From: JAJECS01 sp965219705
GTDB taxonomy: Bacteria; Chloroflexota; UBA11872
Assembly (NCBI GenBank): GCA_965219705.1
Contig: OZ244789.1
Coordinates: forward strand, 1,922,001-1,986,000
Length of the DNA stretch: 64,000 bases
Reading direction: 5' to 3'
The notes beneath the pieces were generated by a model, which was given only the letters and a program-made list of their open reading frames with translations, did not search any database and had not been told where the DNA came from. Positions 32,890-41,509 of this stretch are shown in pieces (positions within the stretch are counted from its first letter, which is position 1; each line of letters starts with the position of its first letter). The position numbers and the translations under genes are program-made.

Positions 32890-34872
32890 GTGCTTCAACG
32901 TTCGGTTGTCTCGTGCATGCCGCTCCCCGTGCGGCCCCTCGCGCGCGTGCTCGCGCTGGTGATCGTCGCCGCGGTTGTGGCCGCGCCGTCAGCCGCGCTG
33001 GCGGTCGAATCCGGATTCGAGACGGCAGAGGTTGCCGCCGCCGCCTACTTCCCGGAGCTCGAGCACAACGTTGCCGATGTCGTCGGCACGTTTGCGAACG
33101 GCGCCGCCTACGAGGCGAGCTTCCTGCAGCACTTTGAGCAAACGGGCGGCGTGGAGCGCTGGGGCTTCCCGACCTCGGCCATCTTTGAGGAGACGCCCGG
33201 CACGCTCACGCAGTACTACCAGCGGGGCGTCGTGGACTGGCGGTCACCGCCCAGCGGCGGCGCCCACAAGTTGTTGCGCCGCCTGGCCTGGGACTACCTG
33301 GGCGGTGGACTGGGAGGCTCGGAGGACCAGGGCGTCGAACCTGACCTCACCAACCCCAACGACGGTGACAGCATCGGTCCGTGGGGTCACAAGGTCTCGA
33401 ACGTCTCGGTGGAAGGCGAGAGCACGGGCTTCGCCGATTTCTTCAACCGGCTCGGCGGTGTTGACTCGTTCGGCTTCCCGAAGACCGAGGCGCGCCGGGA
33501 CAATCACCCGCAGGCGGTGCTGCACGACCCCACGCGCCCGCCGGACAACCGCATCCGGCAATACTTCCAGGCTGCGGTACTCGAATACCATCCAGAGTCG
33601 CCCGGGTCGCCCGTGAAGCTCCGCTTGCTGGGCGACACCGTGCGCGACAGCAAATATCCCTACAGCGGCTGGCAGCAATACCTGGTGTTCGCGCCGGAGG
33701 CGCCGTTGGCGGCCGGTGATCGCCTTGAGTTGGGTCTGGAATCTCGCCGCGGGCCTCGCGGCCCGACGGTGGCCGATTCGGCGGAGTTTCTGCAGCTGTC
33801 CCTGTTGCGCGTGGAATCCGATAAGGGATGCGGGTCGGCCTTCTTCGTCACGACGGACGGCTATGCCGTCACGAACTGGCACGTTGTCGGAGACGCCAGC
33901 GACATTGTCGTCTCGAGCCCGAGGGGCTACGCGGCCGAGGCGCAGATCGTCGCGGGTGACGCCGAGCGCGATATCGCATTGCTGAAGATCGACGGCGACG
34001 ACCATGTTCCAGTGATCTGGGGCGACTCGGACAGCCTTCAGGTAGGCGATGAGCTAGTGGCGTTGGGCTACGGCGTGACGCTTGTCCAGTTTGGCGCGAA
34101 CTGTCCACCGTTGCCGACCGTGACAACCGGCGTCTTGTCAAACCGCGTGGTCAATGCAGGCATCAGATATCTGCAGACCGACGCCGCGCTCAACCCCGGT
34201 AGCAGCGGCGGGCCCGTCGCGACCGCGTCGGGCAGAGTTGTGGGCGTTACCGTCGCCGGATTGACCGGCCTTCAGAACACGAACTTCGTCATCCCCGGTT
34301 CGGAAGTGCGGACCCTGGTTGATGCATGGCTCGAAGAACTCAGTATCGGCGAAGCGCCGCCGGAGCTTCCGCCGCCAGGCCAACCTCAGCTATTGCTGGA
34401 GAGCCGGCGGGTCCGTTGCGACGATTTCGGCGGATCCAACCTAGAGACCGAGAGCGTCAACTTCGCAGTGAAGACGACGATCGAGAAGTTTGGTGATGCC
34501 GCCGCGGTCATCACCTTTAACGATGTGTTCGATGCAGACTACATAAGCCGCGACACGCTGTATCTCGGGCCCCACATTTGGAACGGTGAAAGGTCGCTCT
34601 TCACGTGGGTGAGAGTGACCGACGGCAATCTTGAGGTCGTCGAGACCGACGAGGCCGTAGCAATACCTGAGGATTCATCGCCATACACCATAATTCTGGC
34701 CTATGACGCCGGATCGGTTCGGCTCTATATCAACGGCGAACCACGCCATATCGAAGATGGCCTGGAGTACGAATACGCCTACCTCTCGCTCGGTTGCACG
34801 GGGTTGGTCGATCAGGGCCGCGACTACGTGGTGTTCTCGGACGTGCAGATCGTAGGCGTTCCACTTCCCTGA
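32890..34872 (+). CDS. secreted trypsin-like serine protease with N-terminal FGFP modules
   Basis: The 660-residue protein has a signal peptide (RPLARVLALVIVAAVVAAPS). Two related modules follow: FEQTGGVERWGFPTSAIFEE with QYYQRGVVDWR (about residues 80-120), and FFNRLGGVDSFGFPKTEARR with RQYFQAAVLEYHPE (about 185-235); such modules are common in secreted Chloroflexota proteins. The protease domain carries TNWHVVGD (H331), ERDIALLKIDG (D361) and NPGSSGGPV (S439), a complete His-Asp-Ser triad of the trypsin/HtrA type, but without a PDZ. The C-terminal 170 residues (LAYDAGSVRLYINGEPRHIE) resemble a concanavalin-like jelly-roll. GTG 32890 is used; ATG at 32917 would start nearer the signal peptide. 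Confidence 0.82.
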   Translation: MLQRSVVSCMPLPVRPLARVLALVIVAAVVAAPSAALAVESGFETAEVAAAAYFPELEHNVADVVGTFANGAAYEASFLQHFEQTGGVERWGFPTSAIFEETPGTLTQYYQRGVVDWRSPPSGGAHKLLRRLAWDYLGGGLGGSEDQGVEPDLTNPNDGDSIGPWGHKVSNVSVEGESTGFADFFNRLGGVDSFGFPKTEARRDNHPQAVLHDPTRPPDNRIRQYFQAAVLEYHPESPGSPVKLRLLGDTVRDSKYPYSGWQQYLVFAPEAPLAAGDRLELGLESRRGPRGPTVADSAEFLQLSLLRVESDKGCGSAFFVTTDGYAVTNWHVVGDASDIVVSSPRGYAAEAQIVAGDAERDIALLKIDGDDHVPVIWGDSDSLQVGDELVALGYGVTLVQFGANCPPLPTVTTGVLSNRVVNAGIRYLQTDAALNPGSSGGPVATASGRVVGVTVAGLTGLQNTNFVIPGSEVRTLVDAWLEELSIGEAPPELPPPGQPQLLLESRRVRCDDFGGSNLETESVNFAVKTTIEKFGDAAAVITFNDVFDADYISRDTLYLGPHIWNGERSLFTWVRVTDGNLEVVETDEAVAIPEDSSPYTIILAYDAGSVRLYINGEPRHIEDGLEYEYAYLSLGCTGLVDQGRDYVVFSDVQIVGVPLP

Positions 34873-34943
34873 TGACCTAGCCGCTCCGGTGCACGCGTCG
34901 CTTGGCCGCGGGGCCGAGATGGCCTGGGACTTACGATGACCCG

Positions 34944-35792
34944 ATGATGAAACTCTGCTTGCTATCGCTGTCGTTCAAGCGCGCCTTTGCGGCGGGCGAG
35001 ATGGACGTTTGGTCGTTTCTCGATGTGGCTCGCGACCTCGGCCTCGACGGCGTCGACCTGCATGCCAATGGTCTCCCATCCGATGACTGCCGGGTGCTCG
35101 ACGACATCGCGCGCGCCTGTCTCGAGCGCGGGTTTTCGATCCCTTGCGTCTCGATAGGCAATTCCTACGCGGGACCGGCCGCGGAGCTGCACACGCAGGT
35201 CGCTACGACCCACCGCTGGATACGCGCGGCGGCGCGGCTGGGAGCCCCGCAGGTGCGGGTTTTCGCCGGGACGCCGGAGCCCGGAGACGAGGCGGCCGCG
35301 TGGTCCCGCTGTGCCGCGGCGTTGCGCCAGTCGGCCGCGTTCGGCGCCGAGCTGGGCGTGCGCGTCAGCTTGCAGAATCACAATCACAAGCAGATCGTGC
35401 GCACCGGAGACGACCTGCGGCGCATGCTGCGGGATGTCGCCCATCGGAATCTGGGGCACGTGCTGGACTGCGGGCAGTACGCCGGATCGCCTGGAGCCAG
35501 CGGCTACGCCGAGGCCGACGACCGTGCCGCCTATGACTATCTGGCCAGCATCGAGCAAACCGCTCCCTTCGCCACGCACGTGCGCGCCAAGATCTACGAG
35601 ATGCGCGACGGCCGCGAAACCAGCCTTGACTACGAGCGCATCTTCCGGGCGCTGCGGAGCGTGGCCTACAACGGCTGGGTGAGTCTGGTCTACGAAGGAG
35701 CGGGCGACGAGCACACCGGCATCGCCGCCGCAATTCCCATGCTCCGCCGGTTCATTGCGGCCTACTCGACGCCCGCCGCGGCAGCGGAGTGA
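34944..35792 (+). CDS. sugar phosphate isomerase/epimerase family TIM-barrel protein
   Basis: The 282-residue protein matches the xylose-isomerase-like TIM barrel (AP_endonuc_2 family): LDGVDLHANGL, RVFAGTPEPGDE, GVRVSLQNHNHKQIVRTGDDL with a metal His/Asn, LGHVLDCGQYAGSPG with His and Asp, and GWVSLVYEGAGDEHTGI with the terminal Glu. ATG 34944 or 34947 starts directly at KLCLLSLSF; the frame upstream (34902) is not protein-like. Neighbouring genes are catabolic, so a role in sugar or inositol breakdown is possible. No specific substrate is visible. Confidence 0.82.
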   Translation: MMKLCLLSLSFKRAFAAGEMDVWSFLDVARDLGLDGVDLHANGLPSDDCRVLDDIARACLERGFSIPCVSIGNSYAGPAAELHTQVATTHRWIRAAARLGAPQVRVFAGTPEPGDEAAAWSRCAAALRQSAAFGAELGVRVSLQNHNHKQIVRTGDDLRRMLRDVAHRNLGHVLDCGQYAGSPGASGYAEADDRAAYDYLASIEQTAPFATHVRAKIYEMRDGRETSLDYERIFRALRSVAYNGWVSLVYEGAGDEHTGIAAAIPMLRRFIAAYSTPAAAAE

Positions 35793-35874
35793 GCTGTTCC
35801 GGCGGTGCCGACGTCGGCTCAGGGGGTCTCTCTAGTAGCATGACGCGCGCAAATCTTCGGAGCAGGCGGCGGGT

Positions 35875-36828
35875 ATGAGCGCGGAAACCATCGGCGTTCT
35901 CGGCGCGGGTCTCATGGGCCACGGCATTGCCCAGGTCTTTGCCGCCGCTGGTCACCCAATCATCATGGTCGACGCCGACCCGACCGCTTTCGACCGCGCC
36001 CGCGCCAAGATCCGCCAGAACCTCGACCTGCTCGTCGAGTACGAGTGGCTTGACGCCGCCGCCGCTGACGCCGTCCTGCCGCGCATCAGTACCTCCACCG
36101 ACCTTGCCGCCATCGCCCCTTCCGACCTCATCATCGAGGCCGTCGCCGAAGACGCCGAGGTCAAACGGGCCGTGTACGCCGATCTGGCGCCGCACCTGCA
36201 ACCCGAGACGATCCTGGCCACCAACACCTCCAGCATCCCGCTGCGCGTCCTCGCCGACGCCACGGGCCGTCCCGACCGCTTCACCACCACCCACTTCTTT
36301 CGCCCGGCCTACATCATTCCGATGGTCGAGGTCACTAAGGGCTCGGCGACTTCCGAAGCGACGGTCGTGCGCGTCATCGAGCTGCTCCGCGGCGCCGGCC
36401 TGCGCCCGGTTCGCATCAACATTGACCTCCCGGGGCAAGTCGCCAATCGACTGCGCCAGGCGCTCTTCCGCGAGGCGCTCGACCTGGTGGAGCGCGGCGT
36501 GATCTCCGCCGAGGATATCGACGAGCTGGCGGGATTCTCTTTCGGTCCGCGGATGCCGCTCATGGGCGTGATCCGCGACCGCGACCTCGTCGGCCTGGAT
36601 ATCACCGTCCGGGGCGCCGAGCGCGTCTGGCCCGACCTTTCAAACGCCTCGGAACCGCACGCCTCGCTCCGAGATCTGGCCGCCGCGGGAAACCTGGGGC
36701 TCAAGACCGGGAGCGGCTTCTGCGACTGGTCCGATGTCGATTTCGCGGCCTACTGGACGCAGCTCGAGCGCCAGCAGCTCGAGATCTTCGGCGCCCTGCG
36801 CCGCGCCGGAGCTCTGCCGCGCGACTGA
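35875..36828 (+). CDS. 3-hydroxyacyl-CoA dehydrogenase family protein
   Basis: The 317-residue protein has the NAD loop IGVLGAGLMGHGIAQVFAAAG, IIEAVAEDAEVK, NTSSIPLRVLADATGRPDRF, the catalytic His region THFFRPAYIIPMVEV, and the C-terminal dimer domain with GFSFGPRMPLMGVIRDRDLVG. It oxidises an L-3-hydroxyacyl group with NAD+; the size is that of stand-alone butyryl-type enzymes or of L-gulonate dehydrogenase relatives. The usual HFFNP motif reads HFFRP here. It is followed 84 bases later by a FAH-family gene in the same orientation, suggesting a shared catabolic pathway. Confidence 0.88.
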   Translation: MSAETIGVLGAGLMGHGIAQVFAAAGHPIIMVDADPTAFDRARAKIRQNLDLLVEYEWLDAAAADAVLPRISTSTDLAAIAPSDLIIEAVAEDAEVKRAVYADLAPHLQPETILATNTSSIPLRVLADATGRPDRFTTTHFFRPAYIIPMVEVTKGSATSEATVVRVIELLRGAGLRPVRINIDLPGQVANRLRQALFREALDLVERGVISAEDIDELAGFSFGPRMPLMGVIRDRDLVGLDITVRGAERVWPDLSNASEPHASLRDLAAAGNLGLKTGSGFCDWSDVDFAAYWTQLERQQLEIFGALRRAGALPRD

Positions 36829-36912
36829 AAACTGGCGGTGAACGGCGCGCCGACCCGGCGGTGAGCGCGTATCCTGCGCGGGACGCAGTGCAATGTGCGG
36901 AGGGCAAGGCCC

Positions 36913-37680
36913 ATGGACCTGGTTCGATACGAATATCAGGGTGAGATTCGACACGGCATCCGCGAAGGCGACAACGTCGCCGAGATCGCGGGCGACTTCT
37001 TCGGCGATCTCGAACGCACCGGCGCCATCGCGGCGCTCAGCGACGTCCGGCTCAAGGCGCCGACGATGCCCACCAAGATCCTCAACCTTGCCGGGAACTA
37101 CTACAGCCACCTCGGCGACACGCCGCCCTTCACCCGGCCCCAGCCCTTCTTGGCCCCGCCGTCGTCGGTCATCGACCCGGGAGCCAACATCGTCATTCCG
37201 GCTGGCAGCGTCAACGTCGACTATGAGGGCGAGATCGCCGTCATCATCGGCAAGCGGGCGAGCAAGGTCTCGGTGGCCGATGCGCCGAACCACATCCTGG
37301 GCATCTGTCCCGCCAACGACGTCAGCGAGCGTGACTGGCAGAACGGCGACGACAAGGATGTCCAGTGGTGGCGCGCCAAGGGCGGGGACACCTTTTCACC
37401 CTTCGGGCCGTGGATCACGACCGGATTGAACTATCGCGACATCAATCTCAAGACCCTGGTCAACGGCGAGTCGGTTCAGCAGACCAACACCAAGGAAGAC
37501 ATGGTGCACGACATCGACACGGCATTGAGCTTCGTCTCGCAGCACATGACGCTTGAACCGGGCGATGTGATCTTCTCGGGCACCCCGCAGACCACCACCG
37601 CGCTCAAGCCCGGTGACGTGGTCGAGGTGCACGTGGATGGCTGCGGCGTGCTGTCCAATCCGGTGGTGGCGGAAGCCTAG
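36913..37680 (+). CDS. fumarylacetoacetate hydrolase family protein
   Basis: The 255-residue protein carries the FAH signature block: KILNLAGNYYSHLGD, VNVDYEGEIAVIIGKRAS with the metal-binding Glu pair, ICPANDVSERDWQ, and WWRAKGGDTFSPFGPWITT. MTLEPGDVIFSGTPQTTTALKPGDVVEV is the conserved C-terminus. Family members hydrolyse or decarboxylate beta-diketone acids such as acylpyruvates or 2-hydroxyhepta-2,4-diene-dioate. ATG 36913 is used; a GTG at 36895 would add six residues without support. It follows the 3-hydroxyacyl-CoA dehydrogenase. Confidence 0.9.
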   Translation: MDLVRYEYQGEIRHGIREGDNVAEIAGDFFGDLERTGAIAALSDVRLKAPTMPTKILNLAGNYYSHLGDTPPFTRPQPFLAPPSSVIDPGANIVIPAGSVNVDYEGEIAVIIGKRASKVSVADAPNHILGICPANDVSERDWQNGDDKDVQWWRAKGGDTFSPFGPWITTGLNYRDINLKTLVNGESVQQTNTKEDMVHDIDTALSFVSQHMTLEPGDVIFSGTPQTTTALKPGDVVEVHVDGCGVLSNPVVAEA

Positions 37681-37713
37681 CCACCGCCACGGCCTCGGCC
37701 GTCCAAACGACCG

Positions 37714-38721
37714 CTACCCCACGAACGGGCGCGCGAGCAAGGACCCGTGCCTGAGTTTCTCGGTCTTGAAGTCGAGTTCGCGCTCTTGCTCGGGCGTGAG
37801 CTCGACCCCGAGGGCGCCGGCGTTGCTGCGAGCCTGCTCCGCGTTCTTCGCTCCCGGCAGGACCACCACGCCGGGCGTCCGCAGAAGCCAGGCCAGCGCC
37901 ACCTGCGCCGGGTGACAGTCATGCCCTTCGGCCACGCTGACCAGCGTGTCGACGATGGGTCCTGCCGCTTGCAGGCCGCTATCGCGAAAGCGTGGCGACC
38001 AGCGCCGGCCGTCGCCCGGCCGGCTGTTGAAGTGGTAGTTCCCGGTGAGCATCCCCTGGGCCAGCGGGCTGTACGCCAGCAGTGTCACGTCCAGCTCCTG
38101 GCATGCGTCGAGCACTCCGTTGGTCTCCGGCGCGCGCCGCAGCAGGCTGTACTCGACTTGGTTCGACGCCAGCGGCACGCCAAGGTCCGCCAGGCGGGCG
38201 TGCATTCGCCGCATGGCCCGGGCGGTGAAGTTGCTCACGCCCACCGCGCGGACGCGGCGGTCGCGCACGGCGCGTGCCAGCGCCGCCGCCAGGCGCCGCT
38301 GCGAAATCAATCCTAACGGCCAGTGGATTTGATAGAGGTCGATCACGTCGACGTCGAGACGCCGCAGGCTGCGGTCGATCGCGTCATCGACCGAGCGCGC
38401 CCGCCACCGACGCGGCGACGGCCAATACTTGGTCGCCACCACCGTTCCCCGTGACGCCGCGGCCAGCGGGCCGAGAATCCGCTCCGACTCGCCGCGGCCA
38501 TAGATCTCCGCCGTGTCGAACAGCGTGCAGCCGGCATTGCGCGCGGCGGCGAACGCAGCCTCCACGTCGTCGCGCCCGTACACGCGGCCATATTTCCAGT
38601 ACTTCTTGTCGCCCCACTGCCACGTGCCAACGCCCACCCGCCCCACGGAAATGCCCGTGGCCCCCAGGCGGCACGTTTCGCTCACGCGCGGCCCACCGGG
38701 TGGCGGTGGTGTGGCAGACAT
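37714..38721 (-). CDS. aldo/keto reductase family protein
   Basis: The 335-residue AKR has the catalytic tetrad: Asp in GCTLFDTAEIYG and Tyr in IYGRGESE, Lys in TVVATKYWP, and His in DLYQIHWPLG. VRAVGVSNFTARAM and SNQVEYSLLRR are the family motifs, and VALAWLLRTPGVVVLPGAKNAEQARSNAGAL is the NADP-binding C-terminus. ATG 38721 is used; the frame upstream runs through the adjacent tRNA gene and is not real. The start lies five bases after the tRNA 3' end on the same strand, so the mRNA leader must come from a processed tRNA transcript or an internal start. Confidence 0.88.
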   Translation of the reverse strand: MSATPPPPGGPRVSETCRLGATGISVGRVGVGTWQWGDKKYWKYGRVYGRDDVEAAFAAARNAGCTLFDTAEIYGRGESERILGPLAAASRGTVVATKYWPSPRRWRARSVDDAIDRSLRRLDVDVIDLYQIHWPLGLISQRRLAAALARAVRDRRVRAVGVSNFTARAMRRMHARLADLGVPLASNQVEYSLLRRAPETNGVLDACQELDVTLLAYSPLAQGMLTGNYHFNSRPGDGRRWSPRFRDSGLQAAGPIVDTLVSVAEGHDCHPAQVALAWLLRTPGVVVLPGAKNAEQARSNAGALGVELTPEQERELDFKTEKLRHGSLLARPFVG

Positions 38722-38726
38722 TTGGG

Positions 38727-38800
38727 CGACCCCGAGAGGACTCGAACCTCCGACCTTGTGGTCCGCAACCACACGCTCTATCCAACTGAGCTACGGGGTC
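38727..38800 (-). tRNA. tRNA-Arg, anticodon GCG
   Basis: A complete cloverleaf is readable on the minus strand: acceptor GACCCCG pairing with CGGGGTC plus a G discriminator, D-arm GCTCAGTTGGATAGAGC with A20, anticodon stem TGTGG/CCACA and loop TTGCGGA (anticodon GCG, reading CGC), variable AGGTC, and T-arm GGAGG-TTCGAGT-CCTCT. CCA is not encoded. GCG for arginine is less common than ACG in bacteria. The 5' ten bases overlap the stop region of the upstream CPBP gene. Confidence 0.93.
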
Positions 38801-39453
38801 GGTGCCGCAAGTCTATCAACAGGGGGTCGTTCCACCCTATGCGGATCGTCGCTGGCCCAGACTCGGCGGGCCATGAGCCCCGCCGCCACGAATACGGCAA
38901 GGTCGGCGACCGCGTGCATGACGATGGCCGGAACGATCGACTCGAAATATGCCGTCATGATGCCGAACATCGCCCCACCCAGGGTCCCGAGGACCAGGAA
39001 CGAGACGGGGAACCGCGCGAGGACGTGATGCGCGCCGAACACGACCGAAGTGACGGCGATCGCCCAGGGCATGCCCACGAGATTGGCCAGCCCGAATAGT
39101 GCGGCCCCGCGGAAGAACAGCTCTTCGGCGACGGGATTGAGCACGGCGAAGAAGGGAAGCTCCAGCACCAGGGCTGACCGGTCTGGGGCGGCCCGGGGCC
39201 GCCACAGCCAACGGCGGTAGGCCAGCGATACCAACCCGGCGCCGACTGCCAGGAGTAGGGTCAGCAGCCAATCGCGTATGCCCAGATCCAGCCGCAACCC
39301 GATCGCGGAAGGGTCGATATCCGCCGCGAAAATCCAAATCAGGGGCGCGCCAATGAGCAGCACGACGCGCGTCGGGACGTCCCAGCGCATCCAGGCCCAG
39401 GCGTCGCGCCAGCCGCGCCGCAGGATGATGGGTCCGCCCCCAGCAGAACTCAT
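38791..39453 (-). CDS. CPBP-family intramembrane metalloprotease
   Basis: The 220-residue polytopic membrane protein has the CPBP/Abi (CAAX-protease-like) motifs: NPVAEELFFRGAALFG (EExxxR), SVVFGAHHVLARFPV (second His motif) and AIVMHAVADLAVF (third His). Six or so hydrophobic segments surround them. ATG 39453 (MSSAGGGP) is used; the frame upstream to 39753 reads as non-coding. Its TAG stop falls inside the acceptor stem of the downstream tRNA-Arg. Members act in prenyl-protein processing, bacteriocin immunity or unknown roles; no bacteriocin gene is near. Confidence 0.85.
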   Translation of the reverse strand: MSSAGGGPIILRRGWRDAWAWMRWDVPTRVVLLIGAPLIWIFAADIDPSAIGLRLDLGIRDWLLTLLLAVGAGLVSLAYRRWLWRPRAAPDRSALVLELPFFAVLNPVAEELFFRGAALFGLANLVGMPWAIAVTSVVFGAHHVLARFPVSFLVLGTLGGAMFGIMTAYFESIVPAIVMHAVADLAVFVAAGLMARRVWASDDPHRVERPPVDRLAAPTP

Positions 39454-39548
39454 CGACCGCTCAACTCCGTCACGGCTGCTCTCTTTCCAGACCGGTACAT
39501 CTTGCCAGCGGGACGACGCATGAAGGCCGTGACTATGCGATGACCCGG

Positions 39549-40574
39549 CTAGGGTCGATAGGCTTCCGACGCGGCCAGCCGATCGCCGTACAGGCGCTCG
39601 TAGTACTCCCGGAACTCGCCGGCAAAGATCGGCCCCCACCAGTCGCGGTTTGCAACGTACCAGTCCACCGTGCGGTCGAGCGCCGATTCGAAGTCGTGCG
39701 CGGGCTGCCAGCCAATATCGGCCAGCCGTGAGGCGTCCATGATGTAGTCCCAATCGTGGCCCGGCCGGTCCTCCACGAACCGGATCAGCGTCTCGGGACG
39801 ATCAAGGCGTTCGAGAATCGCCCGCGCTACGGTGAGATTGTCCCGATTGTTGCCGGCCGCCACGTTGTAGACCGTGCCCAGTTCGCCGCGTTCCAGCACG
39901 GTGAGGATGGCGCGGCAGTGATCGTCCACGTGCAGCCGGTCCCGGCGTTGCTCGCCCCGGCCATAGATCGGCAGTGGCTGGTTGAGGAGCGCGTTGATGG
40001 TGAACAGCGGCACGGCCTTCTCGGGGTGTTGCCACCCGCCGATTGTGTTCGCCCCGCGCGTGATGCACACCGGCAGGCCGTAGGTGGCGTGGAGCGCCAA
40101 GACTTGCAGGTCGCCGCCCGCCTTGCTGGCGGAATAAGGACTCCGCGGCCGCAGCAAATCGTCCTCGCGAAATGCTTCGCCGTGGCTTTCGCCGTAGACC
40201 TCATCGGTGCTCACGTGCACGATTCGCTCGACGCCGGCGTCGCCGGCCGCGCTCATGAGCACGAAGGTGCCGGTCACGTTCGTGCGCAGGAAGGCCTGCG
40301 CGTCCTGCAGCGACCGGTCGACGTGGGTCTCGGCCGCGAAGTTCACCAGCCAGCGCGCGCGCGCGAGGACCGACGCCGCGGCCTCCGCGTCGGCGATGTC
40401 GCCCATGACGAAGTCGGCGTCGACGCCCGCCAGCCGCGCGCGGTCGCCCGCATAGGTGAGGTTGTCCAGGATGCGCAGCCGCCAATCCGGACGGGCCGCG
40501 GCGACGAACCGCGCGAAGTTCGCGCCAATGAACCCCGCGCCGCCGGCAATGACCAGGATTGGACCGTCAGGCAT
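39549..40574 (-). CDS. rfbB: dTDP-glucose 4,6-dehydratase-like NAD-dependent epimerase/dehydratase
   Basis: The 341-residue extended SDR has the NAD loop VIAGGAGFIGANFARF, NFAAETHVDRSL, the catalytic STDEVYGE (Thr-Asp-Glu) and YSASKAGGDL (Tyr-x-x-x-Lys). RGANTIGGWQHPEKAVPLF and RLHVDDHCRAI are typical of RfbB/RmlB. It makes dTDP-4-keto-6-deoxyglucose for deoxysugar synthesis. No rfbACD neighbours are in the window; the nucleotidyltransferase at 26.3 kb is separate. Near relatives (UDP-glucuronate decarboxylase, CDP-glucose dehydratase) are less likely given TDEVYG. Confidence 0.88.
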   Translation of the reverse strand: MPDGPILVIAGGAGFIGANFARFVAAARPDWRLRILDNLTYAGDRARLAGVDADFVMGDIADAEAAASVLARARWLVNFAAETHVDRSLQDAQAFLRTNVTGTFVLMSAAGDAGVERIVHVSTDEVYGESHGEAFREDDLLRPRSPYSASKAGGDLQVLALHATYGLPVCITRGANTIGGWQHPEKAVPLFTINALLNQPLPIYGRGEQRRDRLHVDDHCRAILTVLERGELGTVYNVAAGNNRDNLTVARAILERLDRPETLIRFVEDRPGHDWDYIMDASRLADIGWQPAHDFESALDRTVDWYVANRDWWGPIFAGEFREYYERLYGDRLAASEAYRP

Positions 40575-40675
40575 GCGGCATTCTAGCGGCGACGGCTGGC
40601 GAGGCCTTTTGGTAGGAGCGCCCTCCGTGGGCTGCTAGGCTCGCCTTTCGCCTGCTCCACTCCACCCACGGCCAC

Positions 40676-41470
40676 ATGCCATCAACTTCGCCCTTCGACT
40701 GGCTTGACGCGTTCGGCGATGACGAACCGGTCATCGATCCCGGCCGGCATGTGCGCGAATTGGCTGAACGCGCGGGTGTGAGCGGGCAAACCGCCAGCGC
40801 TCCGCTGGTTCTCGCCTCGTTCATGACGCCGACCGTTGAGGGAATTGCGGACGCTATCGGGGCCCAGTCCACCTGGCGGGGCGTGCGCGTCGGCGAGCTC
40901 GAAGGGTCTCCGGCGGCGGTGACGAGGCTGGTTGCCGGGGCGCCGCCGACGGTCATGGTGATTGAAGAGCTGATCGCGCGCGGGGCGCGCACGATTCTCA
41001 TCGGCGGCGCCGTCGGCAGCTTGCAGCCGCACGTGCTCATCGGTCACAACGTCGTGCCCATCGGCGCGCGGCGCGAGGAGGGTACCTCCTACCACTACGC
41101 CGGGCCGGAGCATGAAGCCGTCGCGTCCGGGCCCGCCACGCAAGCGCTGCTGGAGGCCGCACGCGAGAGATCGCGGCCCGTTCACGAGGGACGCGTCTGG
41201 AGCACCGACGCGCCCTACCGAGAGTTCCGCGGCAAGGTCCGGCGCTATGCGGCCGAGGGCGACCTGGGCGTCGAGATGGAGACCTCCGCGGTGATGACGC
41301 TGGCTGCCGTGCGCGGCGTCGACATCGGACTCATCCTTACCGTCAGCGACCACATGTTCGATCCCGGCTGGGGCAACATCTTCGGCACGGACGACTACGA
41401 CGCCAATTGCGCGGACCTCGCGCAGGTCATGCTCGCGGCCGGTCGCAAGCTTGCAGCCGCCAGCGCGTAG
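40676..41470 (+). CDS. nucleoside phosphorylase (uridine/purine-nucleoside phosphorylase family)
   Basis: The 264-residue protein fits the PNP/UDP phosphorylase family. TRTILIGGAVGSLQPHVLIGH is the glycine-rich phosphate site, VWSTDAPYREF and GVEMETSAVMTLAAVRGVD are the family signature with the ribose-binding Glu-Met-Glu, and LILTVSDHMFDPGW supplies the catalytic Asp region. It cleaves a nucleoside with phosphate to base and ribose-1-phosphate in salvage or catabolism. The specific base cannot be told. ATG 40676 follows a short GC-rich gap that carries a partial dispersed repeat (40611-40633). Confidence 0.85.
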   Translation: MPSTSPFDWLDAFGDDEPVIDPGRHVRELAERAGVSGQTASAPLVLASFMTPTVEGIADAIGAQSTWRGVRVGELEGSPAAVTRLVAGAPPTVMVIEELIARGARTILIGGAVGSLQPHVLIGHNVVPIGARREEGTSYHYAGPEHEAVASGPATQALLEAARERSRPVHEGRVWSTDAPYREFRGKVRRYAAEGDLGVEMETSAVMTLAAVRGVDIGLILTVSDHMFDPGWGNIFGTDDYDANCADLAQVMLAAGRKLAAASA

Positions 41471-41509
41471 GATGGCACCGGCTAAGGTGCTTGGGTGAGA
41501 GGAGAGCGC

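Noticed and set aside
38727..38800. tRNA as attachment site of an integrated element
   Set aside because: No integrase or duplicated tRNA 3' end was seen nearby; neighbours are ordinary chromosomal genes.
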